From CAZROT01 sp964601895 (GTDB taxonomy: Bacteria; Pseudomonadota; Gammaproteobacteria; Enterobacterales; Enterobacteriaceae): a stretch of DNA of 64,000 nt. Made by a program: the position numbers and the translations under genes. The stretch lies in contig CAZROT010000008.1 of assembly GCA_964601895.1 (NCBI GenBank), positions 1-64,000 on the forward strand, given 5' to 3'. Below, in pieces: positions 1 through 7,133 of this stretch (position 1 is the stretch's first letter; each line of letters begins with the position of its first letter). The notes below the pieces were generated by a model. The model was not told the DNA's origin. It saw only the letters and a list, made by a program, of their open reading frames with translations, and did no database searches.

Positions 1-1592
1 TAGCGGGGTATCAGCAGTTTTTCCGCTTCCTTCAGATTGATATTGCGCGACGTCAGCTCCCTGTCGAGTATCTGTCTTCCTGCAAGGATATTCTTATCGC
101 GATCCTGGCGGCGAAACCAGTTGTGAATTTTCGCGCGCCCGCGGCTGGTGGTGACATAACCCAGATGCGCATTCAGCCAGTCGCGGCTGGGGTTTGCCTT
201 TTTCTGGGTAATAATTTCAACCTGATCACCCATGCATAATTGATAGGTAAAAGGAACGATACGCCCGCCAACTTTAGCACCAATACAGCGGTGCCCCACA
301 TCACTGTGGATATGATAGGCAAAATCCAGCGGTGTAGAGCCCGCGGGTAAATCAATCACATCACCTTTAGGGGTAAACACATAGACCCGATCATCAAAAA
401 CCTGGCTGCGCACTTCTTCCAGAATTTCGCCGCAATCAGCCATATCTTCCTGCCAGGCAATTAACTTACGTAACCATGCAGTGCGAGCGTCAGCGTCAGT
501 TTCTGCGCCTTTTCTTATTCCCTCTTTATAGCGCCAGTGGGCGGCAATACCTAATTCAGCATCTTCATGCATCTTGTGAGTACGAATCTGAATTTCCAGC
601 GTCTTACCTGCAGGCCCGAGTACCACAGTATGAATGGACTGATATCCATTTGGTTTTGGATTCGCCACATAATCATCAAACTCATCCGGCAGATGGCGAA
701 AACGGGTATGCACAATCCCCAGAGCGGCATAACAATCCTGCAATTGATCCACCATCACACGTACGGCACGCACATCAAAGAGTTCATCGAAAGCCAGCGA
801 TTTTTTCTGCATTTTACGCCAGATACTGTAGATGTGTTTAGGACGGCCATAAATTTCTGCCCGAATGCCACCATCAGCCATGGCCTGGCGCAATACCGTG
901 ACAACATCTTCAATAAACTGCTCTCTATCAACCCGACGTTCATGCAATAACTGTGCAATGCACTTATATTCTCCAGGGTGCAGATAACGAAAAGAAAAAT
1001 CTTCCAGCTCCCACTTCAGCTGGCCGATACCCAGCCGGTTAGCCAGTGGTGCGTACACATTAGAGCACTCAATAGCGGCCAGCACTCGCTCATCTTCCTG
1101 TTGCGCATCTTTCAGTTCACGCAGGTGCACGATACGCTCTGCCAGTTTAATTACCACACAGCGAACATCTTCCACCATGGCCAGTAACATACGGCGGATT
1201 TTATCCAGTTGTCGTGTACTGACATCCGTGTGCATTTTTAACTGACGAATGGCATCCATATCGCGTACACCCTGTACCAGCGCGCCAATATCACTGCCAA
1301 ATTCCGCGGTTAAGGTAGTGTCATCAATAAGGGTATCGACCAGTGGAAACAACAGGGCTGCTCGCAGGCAGTCATTATCCATATTCAGGGTTGAGAGAAT
1401 TTCAACCATTTCCAGGCCACGCCAGAGTAACAACGCAGCATGCGGGTGATGCTCAGTCTGACGCTGGCAGTAGTGCCAGGTTTGCGCGAGCTTATCACAG
1501 GAAACTGCATCAGACAGACCCAGGCTTGCTATCCAATCACCCGGAACAAATTCACCTGCCGGGCTTAAATGTGAACTTCTGATGGAAACCAT
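1..1592 (-). CDS. relA: RelA (p)ppGpp synthetase, partial at left edge
   Basis: Stringent-response enzyme that makes (p)ppGpp from ATP and GTP/GDP on starved ribosomes. The minus frame is open from an ATG at 1592 to the window edge, giving about the first 530 of roughly 745 residues. It begins MVSIRSSHLSPAGEF and follows E. coli RelA nearly residue for residue: an inactive HD-like hydrolase region, then the synthetase region (YGRPKHIYSIWRKM, FDELFDVRAVRV, NPKPNGYQSIHT) and the start of the TGS domain (VFTPKGDVIDLPAGST). The regulatory C-terminus lies outside the window. barA is divergent 167 bp away. In E. coli rlmD sits between the two; here it is missing. No frameshift is seen in the visible part. 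Confidence 0.97.
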   Translation of the reverse strand, partial: MVSIRSSHLSPAGEFVPGDWIASLGLSDAVSCDKLAQTWHYCQRQTEHHPHAALLLWRGLEMVEILSTLNMDNDCLRAALLFPLVDTLIDDTTLTAEFGSDIGALVQGVRDMDAIRQLKMHTDVSTRQLDKIRRMLLAMVEDVRCVVIKLAERIVHLRELKDAQQEDERVLAAIECSNVYAPLANRLGIGQLKWELEDFSFRYLHPGEYKCIAQLLHERRVDREQFIEDVVTVLRQAMADGGIRAEIYGRPKHIYSIWRKMQKKSLAFDELFDVRAVRVMVDQLQDCYAALGIVHTRFRHLPDEFDDYVANPKPNGYQSIHTVVLGPAGKTLEIQIRTHKMHEDAELGIAAHWRYKEGIRKGAETDADARTAWLRKLIAWQEDMADCGEILEEVRSQVFDDRVYVFTPKGDVIDLPAGSTPLDFAYHIHSDVGHRCIGAKVGGRIVPFTYQLCMGDQVEIITQKKANPSRDWLNAHLGYVTTSRGRAKIHNWFRRQDRDKNILAGRQILDRELTSRNINLKEAEKLLIPR

Positions 1593-1759
1593 CGATTCCC
1601 CTTGACGTAACTGTCCATAGTTTTACTGCAACATACTGATAAATTTTATAAAATAACGACCATCGTTTTCTCAGTAACACGGACTCACTTTGTCGTCTGC
1701 CAGACTAATGATAGTCTGATAAAAAGTATTTTTTCTTCTTAAGCTGGCAGTAAATAACC

Positions 1760-4507
1760 ATGACCCAATACAGTCTGCGTACACACATGATAATCCTGAT
1801 ACTGGCTCCCGGATTGTTATTGGGTCTGTTACTCAGTACCACGTTTGCCATTCATCGCTATAACGAATTACAGGATCAAATTATCAGTGCCGGAGCCAGT
1901 CTCATTGAGCCACTGGCTGTTATTAGTGAATACGGTATAAATTTTCACAACAAAGAAAATGTCGGGCATTTAATAAGCCTTCTGCACCGCAGAAATGCCG
2001 GTATCGTGCGTGCCATCACTGTTTTTGACAATACGCATACGCTCTTTGCTACCTCTAACTCGCATTATAATTCTGCACCATTACAGTTGTCCGCCACTAC
2101 ACCGCTACCCCATGCACTGATGCGCAGTATTCATGATAACTCATTGATTTTACGTATACCCGTTATTCATGAAGCGCATTTTGCAGAGAAAAAAAATGCC
2201 GTGGCAAACCAGGCATCAGGCTATATTGCCATTGATTTAGATTTACAATCAATTCGCTTACAACAGTATAAAGAAATTTTCATCGCAGCGCTGTTCCTGC
2301 TTTTCTGCCTGTGTGTCACCGCTTTTTTTACCTGGCGCCTGCTGCGCGATGTGGCGGTTCCTATTGGTAACATGGTCAATACCGTGGATTTAATCCGGCA
2401 GGGACAGCTGGACAGCCGGGTTGTAGGTGCCATGCCCGGTGAGCTGGCTGTGTTAAAAAACGGCATCAATTCCATGGCAATGTCACTGTCCGCCCATCAC
2501 CAGGAAATGCAGCAGCACATCGTTCAGGCAACCGCGAATTTACGCAACACACTACAGCAGATGGAATTGCAAAACATTGAGCTTGATCTGGCCAAAAAAC
2601 ACGCACAGGAGGCGGTACGGGTTAAATCTGAATTTCTGGCAAATATGTCTCATGAATTACGTACCCCACTGAATGGAGTTATCGGTTTTACTCATCAGAC
2701 GCTCAAAACGCCATTAACACCGACACAAAAAGATTATCTACAGGCCATTCAGCGTTCGGCCAATAACTTACTGACCATTATTAATGACGTACTGGATTTT
2801 TCTAAACTGGAAGCAGAAAAACTGATGCTGGAACATATGCCTTTTTCGTTAAGAGAGGCATTTGATGAAGTGGTGGTTTTACTGGCTCATAGTGCCCATG
2901 AAAAAGGCCTTGAGCTAACGCTAAACATTAACAATAAAGTCCCTGAACAGGTTACCGGTGACGCCATGCGCCTGCAGCAGATAGTCACCAATCTGCTGGG
3001 TAATGCCATTAAATTTACTCAGAAAGGCAACATTGACATCTACGTTTACCCGGATTTTCAGGATGAAAAACAGATAAAGCTGGGGGTAACTATTCAGGAT
3101 AGCGGAATCGGCATGAGCACTCAGCAGCAGTCACAACTTTTTCAGGCATTCCATCAGGCAGATGCCAGCATTTCCCGTCGTCATGGTGGCACCGGCCTTG
3201 GCCTTGTTATCACACAAAAATTAGTCAAAAAAATGGGGGGTGAAATCAATTTTTACAGCAAGCCTGACAAGGGCTCTATTTTCAAATTTTACATCTGCCT
3301 TGATATCAATGAAACAGGATATGCACCACCAGCGGCCATCACCCGCATGACGGGTAAACTCGCTTATGTTGAAGCCAATCCTGCTGCAGCACGTGTAACA
3401 CTCAATATGCTTAACATGACGGCCCTGGAAGTGATTCACCGCTCCACCCTCGCGCAGCTGCCAGAAAGGCATTACGACATTTTACTCGTGGGTGTCCCTA
3501 TTCCTTTTCGCCACAATATGGCCATACACCGGGATAAGCTGCTGGACGCACTGAAAATCGCGCAGGCCGTTATCCTGGCATTACCCAGTCAGTCACAGGT
3601 TGAAGCAGAAACACTAAAACAACTCGGTGCACACGCCTGTCTGATTAAACCCATTTCCAGTAATCGTTTATTTCCTTTACTACTACAGAGCCAGGCAGTA
3701 CCACTGACAGCCGCTGTTGACGTTACATACCAGAGCGAACGCCTGCCTCTGACTGTCATGGCCGTAGACGACAATTCTGCAAACCTGAAGCTGATAGGCA
3801 CTTTGTTAAACGAACAGGTAAAAAAAACCATCCTGTGTAAGAGTGGTCAGGAAGCGATTCAGTCAGCACAGACTCATCATCTGGATATGATCTTAATGGA
3901 CATTCAGATGCCCGAAATGGATGGTATTCGCGCCAGTGAGCTCATTCATCAGATAGCACACCATAAAAATACACCGATTATTGCCGTCACTGCCCATGCC
4001 GTCAGCGGTCAGCAGGAACAATTCCTTAAAGCAGGGATGAATGGCTATCTGGCAAAACCCATTGATGAAGCCCGATTGTTACGGGTACTTTCCCGTCATA
4101 CAGCAGGGGCCACACAGCCACAATCTGCAGAGACAGCAGTACCAATGGCAGTGCATAGCCATACGGGAACTCCCTCGCTGAACTGGCCACTGGCGCTACA
4201 CCAGGCAGCCAATAAAATCGAGCTGGCCCGGGAATTATTAGCTATGCTACTGAATTTCCTGCCACAGGTGAGAAAACGCGTTCAGGCCATTCTCCAGGGG
4301 GATAGCGATACCCACATACTGGAACTCATCCATAAACTGCACGGTAGCTGCAGCTACAGTGGTGTCCCGCGTCTGAAACAGCTGTGTTTTTATATTGAAC
4401 AGCAGTTACGTCTAGAGGTTCCACAGCAGGATCTGGAGCCTGAATGGCTTGAATTACTCGATGAAATAGACAACGTTATCGATGCTGCCAGCCTGCCATT
4501 AATTTAA
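1760..4507 (+). CDS. barA: BarA hybrid sensor histidine kinase
   Basis: Inner-membrane tripartite sensor kinase; in enterobacteria it phosphorylates UvrY and so drives the Csr small RNAs that control carbon flow, motility and virulence. At 915 residues it matches the E. coli length (918). Visible parts: TM1 about 11-30, a periplasmic sensor, TM2 about 174-192, HAMP about 193-245, the H-box with phospho-acceptor His298 in ANMSHELRTPLNG, ATP-binding DSGIGM and GGTGLGLVI, a receiver with Asp714 in LMDIQMPEMDG, and an Hpt domain with His861 in IHKLHGSCSYSG. All relay residues are present, so the kinase looks functional. It is the last housekeeping gene before the accessory region, so its pathway is a natural candidate to control the neighbouring virulence-like genes; that link is inference. 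Confidence 0.97.
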   Translation: MTQYSLRTHMIILILAPGLLLGLLLSTTFAIHRYNELQDQIISAGASLIEPLAVISEYGINFHNKENVGHLISLLHRRNAGIVRAITVFDNTHTLFATSNSHYNSAPLQLSATTPLPHALMRSIHDNSLILRIPVIHEAHFAEKKNAVANQASGYIAIDLDLQSIRLQQYKEIFIAALFLLFCLCVTAFFTWRLLRDVAVPIGNMVNTVDLIRQGQLDSRVVGAMPGELAVLKNGINSMAMSLSAHHQEMQQHIVQATANLRNTLQQMELQNIELDLAKKHAQEAVRVKSEFLANMSHELRTPLNGVIGFTHQTLKTPLTPTQKDYLQAIQRSANNLLTIINDVLDFSKLEAEKLMLEHMPFSLREAFDEVVVLLAHSAHEKGLELTLNINNKVPEQVTGDAMRLQQIVTNLLGNAIKFTQKGNIDIYVYPDFQDEKQIKLGVTIQDSGIGMSTQQQSQLFQAFHQADASISRRHGGTGLGLVITQKLVKKMGGEINFYSKPDKGSIFKFYICLDINETGYAPPAAITRMTGKLAYVEANPAAARVTLNMLNMTALEVIHRSTLAQLPERHYDILLVGVPIPFRHNMAIHRDKLLDALKIAQAVILALPSQSQVEAETLKQLGAHACLIKPISSNRLFPLLLQSQAVPLTAAVDVTYQSERLPLTVMAVDDNSANLKLIGTLLNEQVKKTILCKSGQEAIQSAQTHHLDMILMDIQMPEMDGIRASELIHQIAHHKNTPIIAVTAHAVSGQQEQFLKAGMNGYLAKPIDEARLLRVLSRHTAGATQPQSAETAVPMAVHSHTGTPSLNWPLALHQAANKIELARELLAMLLNFLPQVRKRVQAILQGDSDTHILELIHKLHGSCSYSGVPRLKQLCFYIEQQLRLEVPQQDLEPEWLELLDEIDNVIDAASLPLI

Positions 4508-4624
4508 CACAACACCCCCTCCTGCATACTTTCTGAAGTTCAGTCATATCAGGTTGCTCTGATTAAAACACTGCCCTGATTTTATTAGTCAGCGGTGCCA
4601 TGGCTGTGAACTGTTATAAACAAT

Positions 4625-4660
4625 ATATAATTAAATTATTACACGAACCGTTAATTATAT
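4625..4660. promoter_or_regulatory. AT-rich 10-bp inverted repeat before the chaperone/effector pair
   Basis: Perfect arms ATATAATTAA (4625-4634) and TTAATTATAT (4651-4660) lie 16 nt apart and end 15 nt before the chaperone ATG at 4676. It could be an operator or simply chance in AT-rich DNA. Similar perfect inverted repeats precede other accessory genes in this window. Confidence 0.35.
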
Positions 4661-4675
4661 TCGGGTAAATATATA

Positions 4676-5020
4676 ATGCAGAGTTTTTCCGCTCCACCGT
4701 CTGCTGCCCTGCTTGCTGAGCTGGGTGACGATTTGGGACTCAAACTGACCTTTGATGAGCACGGTCAGTGCCTGCTGGTACTGGATGATAATCTTATGAT
4801 TTCCATACGGCAGTCAGAAAACAGCTGAGTGCTGTACGGCATGCTGGGGGAATGCTGGCAGCCGGACAGTGATTTTTTCTCGTATCTGCTGTCACTAAAA
4901 CCGGACTGGCTGGAAACGCGGCTGCAACGTCTGAATCAAAGTGCGGCAGGCAAAGCAAGAATACAGGGGCCGGCATTTAGCCCGATGAATAAGTGCCCGT
5001 CAGCAGACCAAGAGGATATA
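4676..5020 (+). pseudogene. Type III secretion class I chaperone (CesT/SicP-like), decayed
   Basis: The first 50 codons (4676-4825) read MQSFSAPPSAALLAELGDDL, then a GLKLTFDEHGQC segment and a VLDDNLMISI strand. This is the usual start of SicP/CesT-type chaperones, which bind one effector and hold it for type III export. A TGA stop at 4826-4828 interrupts the frame, yet the same frame continues with VLYGMLGECWQPDSDFFSYL, the expected next part of the fold (SicP has IWLLNGM here), so the TGA probably replaced a TGG (Trp) codon. No stop then occurs before the effector ATG at 5021, so the frame runs straight into the effector; the last beta strands of a normal chaperone of about 130 residues are not recognisable. 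A GTG at 4829 directly after the TGA could restart translation. Family assignment rests on pattern memory, not on a search. Confidence 0.6.
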
Positions 5021-5857
5021 ATGCCTGTCAATGTCAATGTCAATGTCAATGTCAATGTCAATCACATCCAGAGTATTGCCAGGTCGGCAAGCAATACCCC
5101 ACTGGGTATTGAACGTGAACAGGGCAATAAGGGCGCAGTGACTGGTATCGTGCAGCAGGCCAGCACCTCATTTAAGGGGAAGGTATTACAGTTTCTGGCC
5201 CAGGTACCCTTACTGAAAGATTTGCCTGTCGTTACTGCCTGGGTCACTGAGACACGTATAAATAACCAATTACTGCTGACTCAGTTTATCTCAACCCTTT
5301 CAGAGGTAGTCAGTGAAACAAAACTGGTTGCTACCGCAGAAGCTTTACAGATGAAAGCCGGTAAGCCACTGACCGGCCGTGATTTTAAGATTATGACGGA
5401 CAGAATTGCCAGCTTCGATGGTATCGGGGATGCCAAAGAGCTGCCACGCAGGCTAGTAGTGAATATCTGGCCCTATGAAACTATTAATCATTTGGGTCAT
5501 GCTTCCATCACGGTCAATAACGATAGTGCTGCAAATGCAACAACACATATGAGTTGGGGAGCAGGAGAAACTTTCGGTGAAATGAGTGGTAAGCATCGTA
5601 TTTACTTCATGGGACATGACGTTGAGGTAAATAAAAACTATGGAAAGGATGCAAAACAGGCACTTTCTGAGAGGACAAGAGAGAAACTGGAAAAATTTAA
5701 CAATTTACGTGAAACACAAAAAAACAACGGCAGTATCAGCAAAACGCTGCAAAATATAATTGATAGCGAGCTGAAAAAAATATTTTCTTCCTGGCAGCAG
5801 TCAATAAATGACCACACTTTTTCAACGATGACCCTTGAGGAGAAAAAAATCACCTGA
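5021..5857 (+). CDS. Type III effector-like protein, N-terminal fragment (His half of a cysteine-protease-like domain)
   Basis: The ATG at 5021 has a strong ribosome site (AGAGGA, 5011-5016); the frame is also open back to a GTG at 4829, but that part belongs to the decayed chaperone. The 278 residues start MPVN followed by more VN pairs from a hexanucleotide repeat, then a helical region of about 130 residues. The segment WPYETINHLGHASITVNN contains a GHASI motif (His at 5498-5500), typical of the histidine of permuted papain/NlpC-P60-like folds. The frame ends at TGA 5855-5857, just after a run of seven A (5843-5849). The next frame is open from that run into the downstream gene, so this is very likely the first half of one 612-residue protein. 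The chaperone in front supports type III export; exact activity is unknown. Confidence 0.7.
   Translation: MPVNVNVNVNVNVNHIQSIARSASNTPLGIEREQGNKGAVTGIVQQASTSFKGKVLQFLAQVPLLKDLPVVTAWVTETRINNQLLLTQFISTLSEVVSETKLVATAEALQMKAGKPLTGRDFKIMTDRIASFDGIGDAKELPRRLVVNIWPYETINHLGHASITVNNDSAANATTHMSWGAGETFGEMSGKHRIYFMGHDVEVNKNYGKDAKQALSERTREKLEKFNNLRETQKNNGSISKTLQNIIDSELKKIFSSWQQSINDHTFSTMTLEEKKIT
5027..5062 (+). repeat. (GTCAAT)6 hexanucleotide tandem repeat
   Basis: Six exact GTCAAT units encode six Val-Asn pairs at residues 3-14 of the effector. The unit length is a multiple of three, so copy-number changes would lengthen or shorten the N-terminus without changing frame. The N-terminus is where a type III secretion signal would lie. 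Confidence 0.9.
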
Positions 5858-5910
5858 CAAATAATTTTAAAAAAAACAATAATCACCGGGATGCGATAAT
5901 AAAAACACTT

Positions 5911-6858
5911 ATGGCAGAAACTGCCCCTAAAATTATCAACATTATGCTGGATGAAGCAGTCAGTACGACAAAAAATAGAAATTTAGAAAAAACTTTTACC
6001 GGGATAACGCTAAAAGAGCAGGGAGAATTTCTTGAAAAAGTAGGTCAAAAATTGCTGGCTGCCAACGACATTCAACAGGCTAAAGATAAAATCCTGAACG
6101 CTATCTTAAGCGAGATCCCCTATTTTATGCCCCGCGCCAGACAGGTAAGAGATGACAAAGGATACTGGAATACCCATTCAGAAAAAGTTTTCCTGCCATT
6201 AAGAGGACAGCAGAAGCAGGAAAAGTTTGCTCTTTTCGGGCTGGATGAACAGGCAATACAAATACATTGGATAGAGATACAACAAAAGGTTAATAATAAG
6301 GAAATCGATTACCGTGCTATCAGTAAGCATAATAACTGCTCAGGTATTGCCGCAGGAATACTGGCTGCGGGCGGCGCCGGGGATTTTGTTCCCTTTAAAT
6401 CAAGCATAATAGTCGAAACTCCGAACGATGTTCACCATTATGCTCTGGCGGTACAAAACAAGATTGACAGGCTGAATCAGCAAAGCAAGGAAATTCAGGC
6501 ATTCTATGAGCGTGAAAAATCGAATCCATCACTGAATGTTATCAGCGGTCGGCCTGTTTCTGGCGCCAGCATGACAGCGTTACGCAACAATATTCATCAT
6601 GCAATAAATGCCATGCCATCTGTGGAAAAGCAACGCCTTTCCGCACTGGAGAAAGCAGTGCGTGATATAGAGGGTGCAGATCAGAAAGCACTGACAAAAG
6701 CGAGTATTGCTTTTGTAGAAGCATTAAGTGACTTGCTCAATAATCCCTTACCGTCTCCGCAGACTGCGGCAGTTGCCCACACATTATTCAGAGCGGCGGC
6801 CATGCGAGAGTTACTGGAAAAAAAGATCAAGGACAGCATAACAACCCGTATTAACTAA
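5911..6858 (+). CDS. Type III effector-like protein, C-terminal fragment (Cys half of a cysteine-protease-like domain)
   Basis: 315 residues counted from ATG 5911, but the frame is open upstream to at least 5842, inside the preceding fragment, and 5911 has no clear ribosome site. One extra A in the 5843-5849 run would join both fragments. The fragment contains FALFGLDEQAIQIHWIEI and ISKHNNCSGIAAGILAAGGA. The Asn-Cys-Ser (Cys at 6337-6339) after an aromatic/Leu pattern is what I expect for the catalytic cysteine of a permuted papain-like domain, whose His lies in the upstream fragment. The C-terminal 150 residues are helical and polar. It may be a translated second half, a product of slippage, or a dead remnant. 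About 275 bp separate it from the toxin start. Confidence 0.65.
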   Translation: MAETAPKIINIMLDEAVSTTKNRNLEKTFTGITLKEQGEFLEKVGQKLLAANDIQQAKDKILNAILSEIPYFMPRARQVRDDKGYWNTHSEKVFLPLRGQQKQEKFALFGLDEQAIQIHWIEIQQKVNNKEIDYRAISKHNNCSGIAAGILAAGGAGDFVPFKSSIIVETPNDVHHYALAVQNKIDRLNQQSKEIQAFYEREKSNPSLNVISGRPVSGASMTALRNNIHHAINAMPSVEKQRLSALEKAVRDIEGADQKALTKASIAFVEALSDLLNNPLPSPQTAAVAHTLFRAAAMRELLEKKIKDSITTRIN

Positions 6859-7053
6859 CTGTGTTATGTCATGATAAACACAGCACCTGGCATATGCTAT
6901 CAGAGTCACAACAGGGGATGACATTACCTCTGTTATAAATACAACAACATCTGCTTTCTCAAACTATATCTCCTCACACTTATTTCCTGGTATTGGCGCA
7001 ACTCTGTGAATAAACTCGCATTTTATTGTTAACGCGCTCAAAAAATGTGCGCT

Positions 7054-7068
7054 GATAGTGCTACTATC
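7054..7068. promoter_or_regulatory. Inverted repeat GATAGT-gct-ACTATC before the toxin
   Basis: A perfect 6-3-6 inverted repeat ends 65 nt before the toxin ATG at 7134; flanking GCG/CGC triplets extend it imperfectly. It could be an operator or a leader hairpin. Nothing else identifies the regulator. Confidence 0.35.
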
Positions 7069-7133
7069 CGCAACAATGTTACATAAATGCATCAATCTGG
7101 CATAAAAATTGTGATTAAGAAGGGAAAAATACA

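Noticed and set aside
476..1582. Several plus-strand open frames of 60-130 codons
   Set aside because: They lie opposite relA, whose minus frame matches E. coli RelA throughout.
4826..4828. TGA as a recoded codon (Trp or selenocysteine) in the chaperone
   Set aside because: TGA is a normal stop here (waaE, coaD, rpmB and others end in it), no selenocysteine element is visible, and the family has Trp at this point, so a nonsense mutation is simpler.
5027..5062. Phase-variable on/off repeat
   Set aside because: The unit is six bases, so copy changes keep the frame.
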